DNA from: Xanthostigma xanthostigma
Taxonomy: Eukaryota; Arthropoda; Insecta; Raphidioptera; Raphidiidae
DNA: 64,000 nucleotides
Direction of reading: 5' to 3'
Assembly (NCBI GenBank): GCA_963575645.1
Contig: OY754470.1
Span: forward strand, 1,674,001-1,738,000
Notes under the pieces: model-generated
What the model saw: the letters and a program-made list of their open reading frames with translations, nothing else
Told to the model about the DNA's origin: nothing
Databases searched by the model: none
In this document: piece after piece, positions 22,654-34,806 of the stretch
Position numbering within the stretch: position 1 is the stretch's first letter
Layout: the number at the start of each line of letters is the position of its first letter
Made by a program: the position numbers and the translations under genes

Positions 22654-22783
22654 GTGACGTAACAACTGTTACCAGTGTACCAACATCAATGGCATCCATC
22701 AAGCAGTCTGTGACTTTACATTCCAAAGAATTTTGACATACTTAAAATTATATAATTTGTTTTGTATTATGTGTACACAATTG

Positions 22784-22789
22784 AATAAA
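22784..22789 (+). terminator. polyadenylation signal
   Basis: AATAAA lies about 130 bp after the stop of copy 2 and overlaps a second AATAAA-like string. Confidence 0.55.
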
Positions 22790-23043
22790 TAAAAAATGCT
22801 GATCATGTTGAAAATTTAGCACTGAAAAAATAACATGAGAAGCGTTAATAATGTTAACAAATGCTAATTTTAGCGATAATTACATGGGGAATAACCTATA
22901 GAAATAGAACTTATATTTGTAAGTATAAAACACAACGAAACAGTGATTAACACATCCTTTAAAGTATAATAATTAATTGGTTTAAAAACGACATTGTTAA
23001 TAAGTGCTCAAAATTAAGTTTAACAGTTTTAATTCATTGAAAA

Positions 23044-23677
23044 ATGTTGACTATATATTATTGTTTTTTTCACATTTTTATATTTGATTGGAAATGGCTC
23101 CGTATTTTCCAATCCAATATTGATGGACCATTTGGAGGACCAAGACGTTCTGGTCGACTGGTATTATAATAAATTTTACTAATTTATAGAAACAGCATTA
23201 AATTATTGATATTAACAATTACCCAAAAGTTGGAAATGGTGTCAATTGAATTTTCAAATTATTCTTAAAAAATAATAGATTTGAAAAATTTATGTTAGGG
23301 TCAAATAACTTTAGCTCTTAGTGGTATTAAAAAAATGTTAGGATGTGAAATTGAGGAAACTATATAAAATAAATTTTAAGTTATTAATTTCTTTAAAATA
23401 AACATTTATTAATTAAATGTTTTTCTCAGTGAAATTTTTTTTTTAATAAGTATAAAAATTCATCATTCTATTTGAAATCGTCATGTTTGATTGGATTTTT
23501 TTCTATAACAATATAGATAAGCATATTATATTTTAAAAAATCTTTCTACAATTCGGTGATAGGGGCTCCTTTAGAGCTGGTGGATTCAGAGATAGTGGAA
23601 CAGGAGCTAGATTTGGTCCTCGGGGTGCGAGTCTTATTGCTGGAGGAATCGCCGGTGGTGAATTCAGAAAACTTTAA
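23044..23677 (+). CDS. possible sixth secreted Gly/Arg-rich peptide gene, splice unresolved
   Basis: An ATG at 23044 opens a frame with a hydrophobic Phe/Ile/Tyr start and then Asp-Gly-Pro-Phe-Gly-Gly-Pro-Arg-Arg-Ser-Gly-Arg, which ends at a GT at 23161. From 23563 a second frame encodes about 38 residues rich in Gly, Arg and Phe, ending Arg-Lys-Leu and a stop at 23675-23677. The layout copies the other cluster genes, and a TATAAAA stands at 22924-22930. The frames do not join cleanly: phase 0 at the 23161 donor does not fit the ATAG acceptor at 23562. A join from GT at 23153 to an acceptor near 23574 would keep frame but uses weaker sites. It may be a decayed pseudogene or lack a small exon. 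Confidence 0.35.
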
Positions 23678-24515
23678 TTTTCAGTGTCATGTAATGTTGA
23701 TTTTCTTATGAGTAATTATATAGTAAGAAATTAATTTTTTTCTTTATTATATTGGTTAATTTTTAAACAAAAAAAAAAAAATAATTAAACTGTTTGATTC
23801 AAAACAGTTCAAAAGTGATGAGCATTTTTAAATCAAGAATTAATAAAATGCAACCATATTGATAAGTAGAAAAATGTTAATGCTTAGGTAAATTCAAAAA
23901 AATATATTGAATTATTTTGTTGTTCAATGAATATTGAATATTTATATACAATATGAGTACCTAATCATAATATGACATAATAAGATAATAATGAATATTT
24001 AATAATACATCTTAATGAGCTATCATCTTCATGATTTTTTTTGGTCCATCTGAATAAACGCCGTTCAACTGAAGCTTATTACTAATGCGATAAAACACTG
24101 TTTTTTTTTTTTTTAAATCAATGAAAACAATACACAATTTTCATATTGTTAAGAACGCTTTTATATTTTTCAACAATGTTTCCTTACATAGTACATTTAA
24201 GTTGTTATTATATTACGTATGCTATGACTTTACGCTCTACATTTCTCTTTTAGTTATTTCTGTCTCCTTCTCTCTTACACATTAATTCACACGCTGTGTC
24301 TGACTTTAGAAGCTATGTGAGGCCACCGGTTTGACTCTCACTTGGGACTCGACAGAAAGCCATGGTTCAAACTGCCTGCCGCAAGACAGGGTTGTGTTCA
24401 AAATTCTAGTCTACCTATAATGGCATAACAAATATTGTAACACTTGAATCGTTCTAGTCTTTTTTTTCGAAATTATCTTTTTTAGCCGCGTTTTTGTAAT
24501 TTCACGATAGATTAA

Positions 24516-24725
24516 GGCCTAGTTTATATGAGAGGCGTTCAACGCGCGTTAGCCCAACGCGCGTTTACAGTTTCTATACAATTGTATATAACTGTTTACA
24601 TGATAACGCGCGTTGGTGGCGCGTTGAACGCGCGTTATCATATAAACAGTTATATACAATTGTATAGAAACTGTAAACGCGCGTTGGGCCAACGCGCGTT
24701 GAACGCTCTTCATGTGTGCTAGGCC
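24516..24725. mobile_element. 210-bp near-perfect palindromic MITE
   Basis: It begins GGCCTAG and ends CTAGGCC. The arms are reverse complements over about 90 bp each, with repeated AACGCGCGTT blocks, GTTTCTATACAATTGTATAT, and a centre at about 24615-24622. The GC-rich CGCG blocks stand out from the AT-rich surroundings. Frames read on both strands give the same peptide because of the symmetry and are not genes. Confidence 0.85.
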
Positions 24726-24984
24726 AGTCTTATTTTTAAAATATTTACAATACAAAATGTTACATCAGCTTTACATTTTGAGATTTGTTTTGATAGCTTA
24801 TGCAACGTTTATCCTTGACAAGTTAAAAAGTTTAATTTTTGTAATATTTCAGACAATTATTTTTGGTCTTGAGAGACATTCTTTTTTTGATTATTAAACA
24901 AATATATTTAAGAAAACTCGATATTTTTATTTCACCCGTGTCGACTTACCAAAGTAAAACAAAAAAAAATTTTTACAAAACTTT

Positions 24985-25230
24985 AAAATTAAATAGAATA
25001 ATTAATAAACCGTTATGAAAAGTATACCATCATAGCATAAAAAACAACGTTATAGCACATGTGCACATACCGATTTTCCTCAAAAACAATAGGGCTCTTC
25101 CTATTTGCAAGTTAAACATCCTACCAAAATTTGGTTTTGAAGCGCTTGGCCGTTTGAACTCTATCGTGCTCGAAAACTAATAAACACGAGTTTTTCAAAA
25201 ATGTTTTTTTTTGACTCGGAGGACCTTAAA
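24985..25230 (-). repeat. member of the 17-kb repeat family
   Basis: On the minus strand it matches 17090-17260: AACGTTGTTTTTTATGCTAT, a GTATACTTTTCATAACGG block, and a CCAAATTTTGGTAGGATG-like string. Confidence 0.55.
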
Positions 25231-25404
25231 ACGACAAAATTTGGAAAAATTTGTACATGTGGCGTTAGAATAGTATATAGTCCCATTTGTCACCTGCAGT
25301 ACCTTTCAAATACGAATCTAGTCTTCAGTTCACTGCACTACTTGTTCGGTGTAAATAAAGTACTAAAAATAAAAGGGTTTAAAAATCTTTTCCACAGATA
25401 AATT

Positions 25405-25605
25405 ATGTACGTATTTTTTAATTTACTAGTTCACATAAATCCGGACCACGATTATGTTACATACAATATGCAAGCTGTGCTTAGGGAGACAATAAATAGT
25501 TGGCGAGACGCCACGAGGGCAACCGCGGGGATCCCCGGAGTACTCGTAAGATATGACACACGATATCCCCGCTATACATTTGTACCACACGTACACACTA
25601 CGTGA
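25405..25605 (+). other. coding-like open frame, unassigned
   Basis: A 66-codon frame reads Leu-Arg-Glu-Thr-Ile-Asn-Ser-Trp-Arg-Asp-Ala-Thr-Arg and then Val-Arg-Tyr-Asp-Thr-Arg-Tyr-Pro-Arg-Tyr, with higher GC than its flanks and a CCACAG just upstream. No further exons were found. It may be a relic of a transposon or retrocopy; I cannot name it. Confidence 0.2.
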
Positions 25606-26059
25606 TGTTCAACTCGATAAATGCCGCTTCATAATCACTTGACGGGTCGTTAACGCACTGTAAACTAATTTTTGGCTGCAGCCTCGCTCGTCAATTTTAT
25701 TTAAAGGTACGCTTTCAATAAATTATACTTTTATCCCGGTTTATGTCATTTTTATGTCAGTTCAATTTTTTTAATTATTATTGAGTCACGCTTTTCAGTG
25801 CCCTAGAAGTTTTTTTGTTACCCTGATAAATTCAGATAATACGAAGTCTCCAATTAATATTAATGCAAAAATGATACTTCCCCTCACACAATTCTAAACA
25901 ACGCGGCAAAAATTTCATTCAAATCGGTCTGACACGGTTTCAGAGATAATCTTTATATTTTTAATTCTTGCTCATTCCACGTTCGTCATAGCTCTTTATA
26001 ATATATAGCCTACGTTAAGTGAGAAGTAAACTTTTAAACAACGTATTTTCCTAAATATA

Positions 26060-26490
26060 GGATAACCGGTAATTGCTCGTATTCCTCTCAGGAGAAGAAA
26101 CTATGACTAATTTGGAATGATTTAACCTCGACTATTACTTATGGGTCGGAAACGCGTCATTTTCGAGAAAATTTACTTCAATTTTTTTTACAAACATCCG
26201 AATTTTGGGAGTTATAAATAAAAAATAATATTGTCACTTTTTGGCCTGAATTTTTCCATGATCTGATAGCTTACTAATTGGCCAACCTTCCTAAAGCTAA
26301 AAACCTCGAAATTCACTGTTATATTTTATGTTGTGTGTTGAAACTTACAATAAATAAAAAAAATAAAATAAATATTCTTTACAAAAAAATGACGCCTTTC
26401 CGACTTCCAAGTAATAAGGCTAAATCATTCCAAATTAGTCATAGTCTCTTCTCCCGAGAGGAATACGAGCAATTACCGGTCACCGTATAT
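26060..26490. mobile_element. MITE with about 95-bp inverted ends
   Basis: 26066-26160 and 26393-26485 are reverse complements with few differences; the arms share ACCGGTAATTGCTCGTATTC and CTATGACTAATTTGGAATGA. About 230 bp of AT-rich DNA is enclosed. Confidence 0.8.
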
Positions 26491-27272
26491 ACAAGAAATT
26501 CATACAAAACATACCATATCAAGCGAAATTGTGTTATTTTATTCCTCAAAACATTTCTATGGTATTCGTAGCAAGTAGCATTCAAACCAATAAAATTGGC
26601 AACACTGATGAATTGTTGATACATTTACCCCGCTGCATAAAGTTAACAAAACATACAAGTATTGTGAACCAACTTTTATTTAAAGTTTATAAGATGTCAT
26701 CGCGTAGGTAATATTATAACCGTGTACGAAATATGTAAATCTACATTTATGTATCTTTTCTTTTCAGATCTTAAACAAAACTGATAATAATCGTTAAAAA
26801 AAAGTAAATAATGAATTATAAGAAATATCCTAAAGCTAGAAACTCAGTAACAGATATTTTATATTCGACTGATTTCGAAAGAATCACTCTAACAAGTTTT
26901 CGAGTTATTATCACCAAAGTTTCCTCTAAGCTGCCCGGCTGCGCGGTCGTGCACAAATTTTTCGAAAGTTTGGCAGCCGTTTTTGTATTCTGCGCACAAT
27001 GGGCTTGTTCACCATTGTCCGCGGTGGACACAGACTTCGAAATATGAGCCCAGTGGTCTGCACTCGCTGAGTTCAATTTATTATTTATATTTGTATGTGT
27101 CTATAAACGTTTTAATCAAAATGTCAATTATATATTCCACTCGCGTAATAAACGGTACGCGTAATAAGAAACATCAAACATAATGAAGATTTTATTATCC
27201 AATTTAACACGTATGAACTATAAAACTATAAATGAAATTCTAATAGGTACCTACGTACTTGACTGTTGTAGT

Positions 27273-28095
27273 TAGTGTTGGGGAGAATCGTCTTTTTTGA
27301 GAATCGAGTACTCTGTACTCGAATACTTTTAAGAATCGAATACTTATCCGAGTACCGAGTACTTCTTCTCATTGCATGCAGTTGATAGTCTGTCAGCTGC
27401 TTAGAATCGATGCTAACCATGCTAACCGAATACCGTCGGCTCGCACATTAGCTTGTGCTGGAAACACTGAATACTGAATGATGGTTGGCAGTGCAATTTT
27501 TATGCAAGTTAAATTGTTATAACCGAAAAATTTAGTTATGTTAATATTTTCAAATACTTATTGTCGTTAAACTTACTATATCTATTTTTTTTTTTTAATC
27601 TGAACGCTATTTTGTTTATATGGCAAAAGAAGAGTTTATTGATTTTTATTTTTTTAAAGAGTTTATTTATTTTTGTATTTTTTAATAAATAATTGTAAGT
27701 AATGTTTTTAGTTTCCTTAATAAAATTATTAAAATCAAAATAAGTAAGTAGGTGCCCCTTTTCATTATGTAAGTACGTGGCGTTGACAAAACGCCTAATA
27801 TCTATTCCTTATTATATTACCTATTGTATTCGGTATTCGAGTACACGCCGTGCTAGTACAGAATCGCATTGACAGTAAAAAGAATTCACAGTGCACTAAC
27901 TGCAGTGTACTCGTACTGTGTATTCGAATACCAGTGTGTATTCACGCAGGTACAAAAACGCATTAACTGTAGGAAGAATTCGATTCCTGTACTCGGTCTC
28001 CAGTATTCGAATACCAGTTACAAGTACTCGAGTACAGCGAGTACTTTGAAGAATCGAGTACTGAATCGATTTTGTACTCGAGTACCCCATCACTA
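27273..28095. mobile_element. hAT-type MITE, 823 bp, with 8-bp target duplication
   Basis: The ends are TAGTGTTGGGG and CCCCATCACTA (one mismatch as inverted repeats). The 8 bases GTTGTAGT directly flank both sides (27265-27272 and 28096-28103), the exact duplication length of hAT transposons. Near each end are many short GAGTACTCG-type blocks. No transposase is encoded, so it was moved in trans. Confidence 0.85.
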
Positions 28096-28103
28096 GTTGT
28101 AGT

Positions 28104-28456
28104 ACGGATATTCTATATCATACGACTTATGATGCAAGTCATTAAAATTCAACGCGTTGTTTAAAGACTTTAAATATACGTCGAAAAGCGATGAATCCTC
28201 TTAAATATGTTAGAGTAAACGATATTTTATGACCATACAAAGTCACAATGTAACGCAGGACATTATAAACTTAATAATAATGCCATAATAAATCTGAAAT
28301 GAGAAAACTTCTTTCACTAAATCACAACTTTAAAATTGTTCAAATCCTCGTCCTAATCCACAATATTGTTATGCGCATGAACCTACACTGCACGTCTATA
28401 GTACGCAACAAACACGAAGGACACTCACAAAAAATGCCGAAACAACATATTATTAG
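28104..28456. other. intergenic DNA
   Basis: Nothing supported. Confidence 0.4.
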
Positions 28457-28866
28457 ATTTATTCGTTTCCTATGCATCGCTGAGTAATATGGTGGAGGTG
28501 TCGGTATTTATGTGGTGGACGTGCAGATCTAAGAAACAGTATTCAAATAAAATAAAAAACAAAATTAAAAATTTTGAAAAAACCCACGACGGATGTAAGC
28601 GTTGTAATTGAAGAAGGATTAAATAAAATTTTAAAACCCCTCGACTGAAAGGAGGTAATAAATTTATTCGTTTCCTATGCATTGCTGAGTAATATGGTGG
28701 AGGTGTCGGTATTTATGTGGTGGACGTGCAGATCTAAGAAACACGGTATTCAAATAAAATAAAAAACAAAATTAAAAATGTTGAAAAAACCCACTACGGT
28801 TGTAAGCGTTGTAATTGAAGAAGGATTAAATAAAATTTTAAAACGCCCCGACTGAAAGGAGGTAAA
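28457..28866 (+). repeat. tandem duplication, period 205 bp
   Basis: 28457-28661 and 28662-28866 are nearly identical, each starting ATTTATTCGTTTCCTATGCA and ending near CGACTGAAAGGAGGTAA. The very low divergence marks it as recent. Confidence 0.85.
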
Positions 28867-31800
28867 TAGCCAAAGAAAATCCGTCGAGGGCTGCCGTTTT
28901 TAGAGCTGTCTCTCTCAGGGTGAGAGTTTCTGTTGAGGAAGTGTGGATATGAGTTGACGTTTTTCTTTGCGAGGTGAAAAAGGGACGAGTACAAGGATAA
29001 GTTCGTAAAAATCTGTACGCGAAGTATGTGGGTGTATAGCTCGCTTGTCAATTGATGAGTAAGCATGTCAGTGAGTCAAGGCGTTTCGGTTTTAAGTTGA
29101 AGATATTCTAAGATAACTAAGTGGGCGATATCTATGCAAGCGACAAGAGGCTCGATTCATTCTTACGTTAGGTGTGCACGGCTGTCTGTGAAGTATTAGA
29201 CCGCGCAATGAATGTGTAACTATACGTACATTGTACTAGCACACATCTGTTGGTACCACTGCACCGTACCACTTTTACGTTGGTACGTGTTTATGTTGAG
29301 ATTACAACCTGTATATATATATCTCAACCGCGTTCTCTGAAAATAGAACATAAAATATTCAATAAGAAAATGGGACAGATTTTCAAATTTCGTGTCCAGA
29401 GTACAGACACAATCTTTCGAAATATATACTAGACTTTACCGGCGGCTTCGCTGGTATTAATACCGCTTTAAAACGTTATTCGAATTCAGCCATCGCCCTC
29501 GACTCCCGTGTATGTGCGCGAGCGTGTACTATACACTTCGTTACATCTCTGTGTGGGCTGTGTAGTGCGTGTGCCTTTCTATCCGTTTATAGTATACTTC
29601 ATACGTTCACCGCTTGTATGTTTCACATCTTCCAGGCGTCCGACGACGGCCTCCATTGTTTTTTTCCAAATTACTTCGAGAAAACTATCCTATTTCTGAA
29701 TACAGTTTTTATAGTTTCAATTTAATAACTGAACGTTAACTTCATAGACTACGGCCAAAAACTTTTCCAAGTTACAATAATACTCAAAGCAAAAACTCTT
29801 TATATCGAATTAAGTCACGTTCTGTACCAATTCGCGTCTTTGCACAAACGTAACAAAATTTATTTTGAATGTTTAATCTAGATAATATTATTACACAAGA
29901 AACAGAAGCAAGATATTCATATGGTCGGTCGGGAGCGAATTACCCATATGCAATGTGTATATACAGACGATTATACCAGATTTCAATTGGCTTCACTTTC
30001 GGCCACACTCAATAAAAGATTAAATCTTCGCCGAAACATTCGGCTCCGTCAAAATCTGATCGAAATAGGTTTTTGTCGAAGTCGAATGTTGAAGTTTATA
30101 ATCGAGGGAATATAATTTTGCCAAGTTCTCGCATAGCACTACGCTATATTTACACGAACCATTTCGAGCCCTTTCGAACTCTCTCTATCTCCGAGGTTAG
30201 TTACGTTACAGAACTGTGTTTTTTAGGGGGGTTAAAGTTACCATAAAGAAGCAGTATTCTAATCTACCAACGTCTAAGTGGAATAGTTTCCAGGATAAGA
30301 GTGTTCGAATATCACGATTTTGGGCATTCACTGACTAGACTGATGGCTCATCGTAATTCACAAGCGTTTAGCCGGTGCCGAGAGCATCGATCCCAATGCA
30401 TCAATCGGGCGTCCAAAGACTACTCGCGTCTATTCGGTGTGATATGATGACACATTTACCGTTGTATATTTAAAACAAACGAAGATCATATCTGATCACC
30501 TCTAGAACAATACCTTCCTCAATTCTTAGTGCATGTTATCTCGTATCTATGTATACGAGGAAGTGGTCCAGGACTGGATAAGTAGAAGAATGAGGACCGA
30601 CGAAGAAGGGAAATTTAGAAAAATGAGTAAAGAGTAACTAGGAGACTATTAAATATATTAATTTCCATATAGAGTCGGATACGTTGTACTTTCAACTACA
30701 TCTGTTTTTTCAACTGATTTTATTCACGTTTTTTTAAGTTTTTAGTCCCTATGTCTCAAGCAAAGTGTATCCTCCGACGGTGCTCAGCCAAGGGAACAAA
30801 TTAATGACATGTCAAAATCGTAAAAAGTGTTCTTATTGATGTCTGACTGCCACGAAGTAATGACGGAGTAGTACCTTGTTGAAAATACCTAAGTTCTATT
30901 GTAGGTACATTAGTCAATTTGACACATTTTGACATTGGTTATTGGTTTGTTTTTAAAATTTAGTTGAGTTTCAGTCTCCTATCGATTTAGATATTTAACG
31001 GTATATATTTTTTTAAATTAATAAAGTATCAAAAACTCAATTATAAATAGATAATAATTTTAATTTATCTTGTTTTCAATGAGTTGACGAAAAAAATAAA
31101 AGTTTAATAGTAATTAAAAAAATTAACTGAGAATAATAAAGAATTAGGAAACCCATTTTCAAATTAGAAGTTTCAGAAAAGTTTTCTACCGCAAAAATTA
31201 AAACCAATTTAAACCGGTCCCCTCGATTTAATAGACCAAACGGTTTCAGTTTCAGAAATCAAACGATTTTAAATGCTTTCGATTTCAATTCTTGATTGAA
31301 AACCATCTTCCCAACATTCTTACCCCGATGGTCCAGACACAGCATTTGCCTGTCCAACGCGAGTACTTGTGCAATACTTACGTCTTGTGTTAAGTTTTAA
31401 ACTTACAACCGCCGCACTGCACCATTTATATGTACATACAATAAGAGAGTCTTAACTAATGAGCAAGCTAAATAAAGTGGGGACATAGATTAGACCACTA
31501 ATATGCATTATTTTAATGTACTCTACTATGGCTTGCTTGCACAACTAATCCGAAAATCTAAGCGATAAACACTAGTATGCATTAGCTTTGAATTTACTGT
31601 TTGGACGTTCGGATTATGAACCATTTTTAAATAAATTATGCAATGGCTAGTACTCTCAAGGGAAGATACTTTGAGGCTGGTCAAATGAAAGGGTCGTCCC
31701 GCATATCAAATTTTGACAATTTAAGAACAATGCACATTATTCTTCATGGATAAACAAATAATGGAAACCAATGTTTTTTGTTCTTTCTCTTAATTACAGA

Positions 31801-32064
31801 CAAGAATAAAAAACGGTGTGATAATTCCAAACGGTATGCTGACGTGGCAAACGTTCACACTTTTGCGGCATAGAGAAAGAGATGTACTTATATTTGAATT
31901 TAAAAATTTAATTCAAACATCTAAAACTTAACTAGTTTGTATATTTATTAAATAATGTTTGTGTAATGTATACCTTTCCTATATTTTAAAAGGCATTGTT
32001 GAATATTTTTATTGTTGTTGAGTTTTTATTCGTTGAATGAATACTTTTAGTAATTTGAAACTTT
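28867..32064. other. intergenic DNA
   Basis: No gene supported. A plus-strand frame ending at about 30455 reads through some 70 codons without a stop but has no ATG until late and no splice context. 31200-31330 ends with TTCCCAACATTCTTA, which resembles a hAT terminus, but no partner end was found. Confidence 0.35.
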
Positions 32065-32771
32065 TTGACGTGATAACGTCTTATAAATTGATGAATCACC
32101 AATATTATAAATTGATAAAACACCGGCTGCATGTTCGAAAAAGTGTAACGTAACGTTCCTAACGTTCCTAACGCGTAACGTTCCTAACGCGTAACGTTCC
32201 TAACGCGTAACGTTCCGCCTGACCCTGTGCGTGCTTTTTGCTAATTTCTCGCTCAATTTAAATCAGATCGGTTTGAAACCAGTCTTAAACGAAAGAGGAG
32301 AACATTTTACATAGATTTCGTATAACAGAATTTGCCTAAACAGTTTTTTTATACAAATTTATATAGAAAAATATTTTATACAAATTTATATAGAAAAATA
32401 GCTGTATAAATGCAATGTTGTGTAATGCATGACGCGACGCGGTCGGTTGTCTTTGTTTGCCGTACATGGAAGTTAGAAGCAAACGTATGTCTTGTCTTAA
32501 CATGAAAACAGCTGCATTTCTAATGTTTAATTCAATTTTTTGACATTAGTATATTGTGAAATGCAAAGCCTGCTAAGTTAAGTATCGGAATAACTAATTA
32601 TTATTAGAACATAATACTTTGTAAGTTGCAAACGTCACTTTTGACATTTCTTATCATTCCGACACCAAGGATAAGCGGATTGAAACCAAATTTTGGGAGG
32701 TTTAGGTTATGTATTACGGAATACGTTATCACGTAAAACAATCGTCCGTAAACCGACTTTACAGACAACCA
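32065..32771. mobile_element. dispersed family F1, copy 1 (707 bp)
   Basis: It starts TTGACGTGATAACGTC and ends with CCGTAAACCGACTTTACAGA and CAACCA. A TACGTTATCACGTAAAA block near the right end is the inverted partner of the left end. Inside are tandem CCTAACGCGTAACGTT units and CGCCTGACCCTGTGCGTGCT. No coding capacity. Class not recognised. Confidence 0.7.
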
Positions 32772-33750
32772 TTTTTTTTATATATATCAATGTTATACAA
32801 AAAACGACTTATTATATGTATATACCTTTGTCCCTATAACGTATAAAAATCTATGTATCCATTTATTCTGTATTTTATATTCCTCAGCGTCATATTTTTT
32901 ACACTATGGTCAGTTCTATCGATTATAAAAAAAAATGTTGAAAGAAAAAAATGACATTTTTTTCAAAAGCTCTAAATGTTTTTCAAAATATGCAAAGTTA
33001 CATCAATATACAAGCGATATTTCTAATAATAGTAAAACAAATACTTGGAGAAAATTATACATAAAAATAATTATCAACACTCAAAATTACAGCAAAATTC
33101 AGAAACACATTTAAAACGTTAACAAAACTTAATTTTTAAAATATTCTAATTATTTTATTTTTGTTGGACACTTATTCAATTTTTCTAGCATTGTTACTGG
33201 AATAAACAGAAAAAAAAGGATTGCGCTTTCACAGAATTCTTAAGGTACCTACGCTTTTAAAAGTTCTGTACAATCTATATTTTATTAAGATATCATTGGG
33301 TCGAAGACTCCACAAGGAGTAATTCTGAGCTTGTCTCAAACAATAAATGATCGACTCGACTCGCGAATATTGGCTACGGTAAGAGCTTGATAACAGTCCT
33401 TAAAATCGCCTTCTCCAATACTTTCATACATTTTATACCTGTATATATATATATTACATTAATACATTATTACATACTATGTTATGTACCTAGACAAAGT
33501 ATTATATCTATGGCCGTAAGGGTAAACGGCCTATGTCGATTTTTGTTGTACCTTCGAATATCTCTTTAACTCCGTTTCGTCATAATGTTCCATCTTTATG
33601 TTAATTCTAAATTTAGACGATATTTCAACAGGGAATATTCCAATGCATAAATGGGCTACTCAGCAACGCAAACAGAGAGTATTTTTCATCTTGGTATAAA
33701 TGTCAATTATTTTAAATATGTACACAATTATATTTTGGGTTGTTTAATTT

Positions 33751-34333
33751 TTGACGTGATAACGTCTTATAAATTGATGAATCACCAATCTTATAAATTG
33801 ATAAAACACCGGCTGCATGCACGAAAAAGTGTAACGTTCCTAACGTTCGTAACGCGTAACGCGTACCGTTCCGCCTGACCCTGTGCGTGCTTTTCTCGAA
33901 AACGGCCCTAACGATTTGGATGAAATTTACTGAAAAGGGATTTTGGGGGGCAAAAAATCGTTTTAGCTAGGTCTCATCTCTCGAAAAAATTGTTTTCTTA
34001 CAAATTTTATCATTATAAAAATCAATTTTTTGACGTATGAAAATACTTAAATATTGTAAGTAGGTTTTGGAATTTTATATAAACAGTGAAACAATTGTTT
34101 TATAAATAGTATGACAATTAATCTTTGAGACTTAAATAAATACGAAAGAAAGAAAGTTAATTTTTATAGGTGGTGAGTAATTTAATAAATAAAATTAACC
34201 TAAATTTGAAGCGAAAGATGCAATATCATAGATTCGAATTATTATAATTATTATATGTAGAATTTAGGTTATGTATTACGGAATACGTTATCACGTAAAA
34301 CTATCGTCCGTAAACCGACTTTACAGACAACCA
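33751..34333. mobile_element. dispersed family F1, copy 2 (583 bp)
   Basis: It has the same two ends as copy 1 but a different middle (GGCCCTAACGATTTGGATGA and about 250 bp of unrelated AT-rich DNA), so it is a different subtype. It has fewer CGTAACGTT units. Confidence 0.7.
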
Positions 34334-34654
34334 ATTTTTTTTTAATTTTCTCACTAATCCAAAATAATTTATTTAAAAAATTACATTAAAATCAAAATTC
34401 TCACCATAATTTTATAAACACTCGATATATATTAATATACTTCGTATGGTATCCAAATAAGTAGAAGATTATCCTTGCTTTTCTATATGGCAATATTTTT
34501 TCATCACAGCTACATTATTATTTATAGTCTCATATACCCTGATTTTATTGATTGTACCTAATTTCTTTCTCGATTGTATAAAAAAATTTAATAATACAGA
34601 TTTCAAATTAAATAAGTTTTTAAATCTTTGATTAACGTCTGAATAGAACTCTTC

Positions 34655-34806
34655 AAATAAATAAAATTGTCGACCAATTTTTTTCAGACTATATATTGAC
34701 AAAAATAAAATTATATCGAAACGTCATCTTTTGTAATATTGATTTATAATTTTATTTTTGTCAATATGTAGTCTGAAAAAAAGTGGTCGACAATTTTATT
34801 TATTTA
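34655..34806. mobile_element. foldback MITE
   Basis: Arms of about 60 bp (34655-34714 and 34747-34806) are near reverse complements with AATAAAATTGTCGACCA and TTGACAAAAATAAAATTAT blocks and a loop of about 32 bases. Confidence 0.75.

Larger units (their letters stand above)
18410..22800 (+). repeat. tandem segmental duplication carrying copies 1 and 2
   Basis: Outside the genes, 18470-18640 matches 20830-21000: both carry an ACCTATCT(C/T)AAT string, then a GACCGTTTA or TCCGTTTA block, a GAGATATCATTAAAG-like block, AGTCATCAAAACAAAAT and a CGACGT string. The promoters and coding regions also match. The duplicated unit is therefore about 2.3 kb, with upstream regulatory DNA included. Confidence 0.65.

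Noticed and set aside
22354-22726. Two long minus-strand frames of 103 and 107 codons opposite exon 2 of copy 2
   Set aside because: Antisense reading of a GC-rich repeat leaves few stops; no start context, signal or partner exon.
24528-24755. Near-identical peptides on both strands
   Set aside because: A consequence of the palindrome, not two genes.
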